DNA of 7,969 bases. It comes from an uncultured Eubacteriales bacterium (lineage in GTDB: Bacteria; Bacillota; Clostridia; Christensenellales; QAND01). Below are positions 4,811 to 7,969 of the stretch, one piece after another (within the stretch, counting starts at the first letter, position 1; each line of letters starts with the position of its first letter). The position numbers were made by a program, and so were the translations under genes. Where the stretch lies: positions 1 through 7,969 of the forward strand of contig UREB01000074.1 of the NCBI GenBank assembly GCA_900546685.1, given 5' to 3'. The notes under the pieces are model-generated. The model was not told where the DNA came from, did no database searches, and saw only the letters and a list, made by a program, of their open reading frames with translations.

Positions 4811-7800
4811 ATGAGAGCGATTCAAAAGGATACATTCCGCGAGATCAGGCGGACGCTGGGCCGGTTTTTTTCCATCTTTTTAATCTGTGGCATCGGGGCC
4901 GCGTTTTTCTCCGGCATCCGTGCGGCCAGCCCGGATATGCGCTTGGCGGCGGATACCTACTACGACGAACAAAATTTGATGGATGTGCGCCTGCTTTCTA
5001 CCGTAGGATTTGAGCAGGAGGATCTGGATCTCATCGCCCAGGTGGAGGGCGTAGAGGGGATCAGGGCTGGATACACGGTGGATGTGTTGGCTTCGGTAAA
5101 CGAGAAAAACCTGGTGGCCAAAGTCTATTCCATGACGCCGGACCCAGAGCAGGGTACGGAAAACGACATCAACCGCCCATTGCTGCTGGAGGGGCGCTTG
5201 CCGCAGGCGGAAAACGAATGCCTGGCGGATGCGCGCCTTGTTTCCAGCGGCGTTTCCATCGGCGATACCATCCGCGTTTCCAGCGGCACGGAAAATGAGA
5301 TTTCCGATACGCTCAAAGACGATGTGTTTACGGTGGTGGGCATTGCCAATTCGCCCCTTTACAACGGCACGTCGCGGGACAGCGCCACCATCGGCAACGG
5401 TACGGTTTCCGGTTTTCTGATGGTACCCGAAACGGCCTTTTGCTTGGATCGCTATACCGAAGTGACGCTGACCGTGGCGGGCGCCAAGGCGATGATGAGC
5501 TATGACGATGTGTACGATACGACGGTGGAGCCCGTTACCGCGGCGCTGGAAACGCTGGGTGAACAGCGCACCAAGGATTGGGAGACCGATGTGATCCAAA
5601 AGGCCAAAGAAGAATTGGCCGACGCGGAGCAGGCGTACCAAGACGGCAAGGATACCGCAGAGAGGGAATTTGCCAATGCACAGAAAACCATCGACGACGG
5701 CAAAAAAGAACTATCGGCCAATCGAAAAACGCTGGAGGATACCCAGAAAACCCTTTCGGACAGCCGCAAGGAATGGCAGGAGGGCGTAGCAGCGTTTGTG
5801 GCCCAGCTGGATCCCAGCTATACCGAATTGTCCCAGGCGGAGGGATGGATCTCCGAAAAGCAAGCGCAGTATGAACAGGCCAAGGAGCAATATGAACAGT
5901 CCAAACCCTTTTTAACGCCGGAGCAGGACGCCGAGGCCAGGGCAAAGCTGGCAGCGCTTCAGGGCGCCATCGACCAGGCAAGCCAGGGAATGGCGGCGCT
6001 TCAAAGCGCGGAAAGGCAGATCGAGGACGGGGAAAGGCAGCTTTCCGAGGGCCAAGCGCAGCTTTCTGCCGGCGAAAAGCAGCTGGAGGATGCGCAGCGC
6101 ACCCTGGACAGGGAAAAGGCCAATACAAACCAGGAGCTGGAGGACGCCTGGCAGGAAATTTTGGATGCGCGCCAGGAGATCGACGACCTGCCGGACTGCG
6201 AATGGTATGTGCTGGATCGCAATACCAACATCGGCTTTGTGGAATACGGCTTTGCTGCCGAGCGAATGCAGGCCATTGCCAATGTATTCCCAGCGTTTTT
6301 CTTCCTGGTCGCGGCGCTGGTGTGTTTGACGACAATGACGCGCATGGTGGATGAGCAGCGCAACAACATGGGCGTATGCAAGGCCCTGGGCTATGGAAAA
6401 GGAACCATTGCGGCCAAGTATTTGTTCTATGCGCTGTCCGCCAGCCTGCTGGGCAGCTTATTGGGCGTGATCATTGGCATGCAGTTTTTCCCGAAGGTCA
6501 TCTTTGACGCATACAATTCCATCTACAATGTGCCCACGCTGTATACGCCGATGTATGCCGATCTGGCAAGCATGAGCATCGCCATGGCGGTAGGCACCAC
6601 GTTCCTGGCTACGCTGTGGGCGTCGCTGAGCAGCCTATCGCATAAGCCCAGCGATCTGATGCGCCCCAAAGCGCCCAAGATCGGCAAGCGCATTTTGCTA
6701 GAGCGCGTGCATTTCCTCTGGAAACGCATGAGCTTTTCCGGCAAGGTAACGGCGCGCAACCTGTTTCGCTACAAAAAACGGCTGTGCATGACGGTGCTGG
6801 GCATTGCAGGCTGCACGGCGCTGCTGCTCATAGGCTTTGGCATCAGAGACAGCATTTCCACCATCGCCACGCTTCAATTTGATGATCTGTACCAGTATCA
6901 GGACATCGTTACGATGAAAGACAATCTGCCCCAGGCGGAGATAGACAGCTGCCGGGCAGGCGTGCAGGCGCAGCCGGGCGTACAGGATACGGCCGTGATG
7001 TATGTCAAAAGCACGCAGACGCGCGGCCAAAACGGCGACGGCACAGAGGTAGATGCCTATATTACCGTGCCGCAGCAAAGCGAAGCGATGAGCCAATGGA
7101 TCAGGCTGCGCGATGTAGAGACAAAAGATCCGCTTTCCCTCAAGGCGGGCGGCGCTGTCATCACGGATAAAATGGCGGAAACGCTGGGCCTGGCGCCGGG
7201 CGATATGCTGGAGATAAAAACCGACGACGGCTGGCGGCAGATCCCCGTTGCCGCGGTGGCGGAGCATTACCTAAACCATTATGTCTATCTTTGCCAAGAC
7301 GATTATGAGCAGGCCTTTGGCGAACCACCCGCCTATAACCAGCTGTATGTGAAAACGGACAGCACGGACAACGCGTATGAGGAATCGCTGCGCGCCGGCA
7401 TTTTAGAGCTGGAAAATATCACCCAGGTGGCCAGCAACACCGCCACCATCCAGGCGTTTCAGGATACGGTGGATAATATGATGACGGTGGTCATCGTGCT
7501 GATCCTCTCCGCAGGGCTATTGGCGTTTGTGGTATTGTATAACCTGACCAATATCAACATCGGCGAGCGGGTACGCGAAATCGCAACGCTCAAGGTGCTG
7601 GGCTTTACGCGGCGCGAGGTGGACCTCTACGTATTTAGGGAAAACCTTTGGCTGAGCCTTTTGGGCATTCTGGTGGGATTTGTATTCGGCAAATACCTGC
7701 ACCTATACATCATGAACAGCGTAGAGGTGGAGATGATCCGCTTTGGCCGCCAAATTTTGCCGGTAAGCTATCTTTTGGCCGCTGTGCTGACCCTGGCATT

Positions 7801-7879
7801 TACCCTCATTGTCAGCGTGGTGATGAGCCGAAAGCTCCGCAAAGTCGATATGGTGGAATCGCTGAAAAGCGTGGAGTAA
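4811..7879 (+). CDS. Large FtsX-like ABC permease with extracellular coiled-coil hairpin
   Basis: 1022-residue membrane subunit of the exporter. It contains two FtsX/MacB units (PF02687 type) in one chain, so it is a built-in pseudodimer. Unit 1: TM1 about 17-37, a large extracellular region 38-487, TM2-4 about 488-508, 537-559 and 586-608. Unit 2: TM5 about 659-679, an extracellular domain 680-889, TM6-8 about 890-912, 944-967 and 983-1005. The cytoplasmic coupling motif occurs in both halves (RNNMGVCKALGYGKGTI, 517-533; REIATLKVLGFTRREVD, 922-938). Residues about 258-460 are a long charged coiled coil, broken near PFLTP (366-370), so probably an antiparallel hairpin; Leu recurs every seven residues at 301, 308 and 315, and Gly at 407, 414 and 421. 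There are 8 predicted helices, unlike the 10 of BceB-type bacitracin exporters. The Shine-Dalgarno is weak, consistent with coupling to the ATPase. Substrate unknown. The gene is complete and uninterrupted. Confidence 0.93.
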   Translation: MRAIQKDTFREIRRTLGRFFSIFLICGIGAAFFSGIRAASPDMRLAADTYYDEQNLMDVRLLSTVGFEQEDLDLIAQVEGVEGIRAGYTVDVLASVNEKNLVAKVYSMTPDPEQGTENDINRPLLLEGRLPQAENECLADARLVSSGVSIGDTIRVSSGTENEISDTLKDDVFTVVGIANSPLYNGTSRDSATIGNGTVSGFLMVPETAFCLDRYTEVTLTVAGAKAMMSYDDVYDTTVEPVTAALETLGEQRTKDWETDVIQKAKEELADAEQAYQDGKDTAEREFANAQKTIDDGKKELSANRKTLEDTQKTLSDSRKEWQEGVAAFVAQLDPSYTELSQAEGWISEKQAQYEQAKEQYEQSKPFLTPEQDAEARAKLAALQGAIDQASQGMAALQSAERQIEDGERQLSEGQAQLSAGEKQLEDAQRTLDREKANTNQELEDAWQEILDARQEIDDLPDCEWYVLDRNTNIGFVEYGFAAERMQAIANVFPAFFFLVAALVCLTTMTRMVDEQRNNMGVCKALGYGKGTIAAKYLFYALSASLLGSLLGVIIGMQFFPKVIFDAYNSIYNVPTLYTPMYADLASMSIAMAVGTTFLATLWASLSSLSHKPSDLMRPKAPKIGKRILLERVHFLWKRMSFSGKVTARNLFRYKKRLCMTVLGIAGCTALLLIGFGIRDSISTIATLQFDDLYQYQDIVTMKDNLPQAEIDSCRAGVQAQPGVQDTAVMYVKSTQTRGQNGDGTEVDAYITVPQQSEAMSQWIRLRDVETKDPLSLKAGGAVITDKMAETLGLAPGDMLEIKTDDGWRQIPVAAVAEHYLNHYVYLCQDDYEQAFGEPPAYNQLYVKTDSTDNAYEESLRAGILELENITQVASNTATIQAFQDTVDNMMTVVIVLILSAGLLAFVVLYNLTNINIGERVREIATLKVLGFTRREVDLYVFRENLWLSLLGILVGFVFGKYLHLYIMNSVEVEMIRFGRQILPVSYLLAAVLTLAFTLIVSVVMSRKLRKVDMVESLKSVE

Positions 7880-7884
7880 ACAAG

Positions 7885-7912
7885 AAAAAACCCGGCGGCG
7901 CCGGGTTTTTTT
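7885..7912 (+). terminator. Rho-independent terminator after the ABC permease
   Basis: A six-A tract is followed by CCCGGC (7891-7896), a three-base loop GGC, GCCGGG (7900-7905) and seven T. It begins 6 nt after the permease stop. The A-tract on one side and T-tract on the other make it symmetrical, so it probably also ends the convergent minus-strand gene whose stop codon touches it. Confidence 0.92.
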
Positions 7913-7969
7913 CATGCCGTTTCCATCGGCCCCACATAGGCAAAGCGTGGCTGGGCTTTGCCGTCGCGC
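7912..7969 (-). CDS. C-terminal end of an unidentified convergent gene (partial)
   Basis: On the minus strand the frame RDGKAQPRFAYVGPMETA followed by TGA (7914-7912) is open from the right edge. The stop is immediately followed by the bidirectional-looking terminator, as expected for a real gene end. Only 18 residues are visible, too few to identify a family, and an open run this short could arise by chance. It might be a regulator of the neighbouring transporter or be unrelated. Confidence 0.45.
   Translation of the reverse strand, partial: RDGKAQPRFAYVGPMETA

Noticed and set aside
4880..5641. Minus-strand 253-codon open frame opposite the permease N-terminus
   Set aside because: Rich in His/Arg/Gly with no recognisable domain, and lies wholly within a well-supported gene on the other strand.
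5850..6190. Possible DNA tandem repeat in the permease gene
   Set aside because: The periodicity is at the protein heptad level; nucleotide units are not conserved copies.
5535..6335. Minus-strand 266-codon open frame opposite the permease coiled coil
   Set aside because: Composition is Pro/Arg/Ala-rich low complexity, the mirror of the Glu/Gln/Ala-rich plus strand, and it has no family resemblance. It is a shadow of the permease gene.
4105..7879. Assignment as MacAB-TolC or BceAB system
   Set aside because: No membrane-fusion adaptor gene, the permease has 8 rather than 4 or 10 helices, and no BceRS two-component system is visible. Only the general LolD/MacB-FtsX class is supported.
1..7969. 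CRISPR arrays, tRNA, rRNA, insertion sequences, attachment sites
   Set aside because: No regularly spaced repeats, no cloverleaf-like sequence, no transposase or integrase frame and no flanking terminal repeats were seen on either strand.

Overview
The window looks like chromosomal DNA from a Gram-positive Firmicute, most probably a member of the Clostridia. The reasons are strong AAGGAGG-type ribosome binding sites, TATAAT-type promoters, compact A-tract/hairpin/T-tract terminators, a clostridial-style class II fructose-bisphosphate aldolase, a Firmicute-type polyprenyl-phosphate hexose-1-phosphate transferase, and a two-component ABC exporter with no periplasmic adaptor. Base composition is moderate and even throughout. 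I see no insertion sequence, phage gene, CRISPR array, tRNA or rRNA.

Layout. (1) 1-456, minus strand: the N-terminal half of class II aldolase (fba), running off the left edge. The first 11 bases match the end of the Illumina adapter, so the contig edge is probably contaminated. (2) 457-745: a divergent control region with one promoter for fba and one for the next operon. (3) 746-2408, plus strand: two tandem paralogous alpha/beta-hydrolase esterases with intact catalytic triads, closed by a strong terminator at 2421-2452. (4) 2475-3836, minus strand: a stand-alone initiating sugar-phosphate transferase for cell-surface polysaccharide. (5) 3837-4104: a second divergent control region, the most intriguing part of the window. 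It holds the transferase promoter, a 12-bp palindrome, and a 58-nt dyad in which two mutually exclusive inverted repeats sit inside an outer arm pair. One of these repeats is a 19-bp near-perfect palindrome covering a consensus TTGACA. (6) 4105-7879, plus strand: a MacB/LolD-type ABC ATPase and a 1022-residue double-FtsX permease with a long extracellular coiled-coil hairpin, ended by a terminator at 7885-7912. (7) 7912-7969, minus strand: probably the last 18 codons of a convergent gene.

How the parts relate. The window is a set of short independent transcription units, not one pathway: central glycolysis, cytoplasmic ester hydrolysis, envelope polysaccharide initiation and an envelope exporter. 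The exporter is the unit most likely to be tightly regulated, judging from its leader. Its substrate cannot be told from sequence. No complete novel system is visible. The best candidate for something undescribed is the nested inverted-repeat element at 3958-4015.
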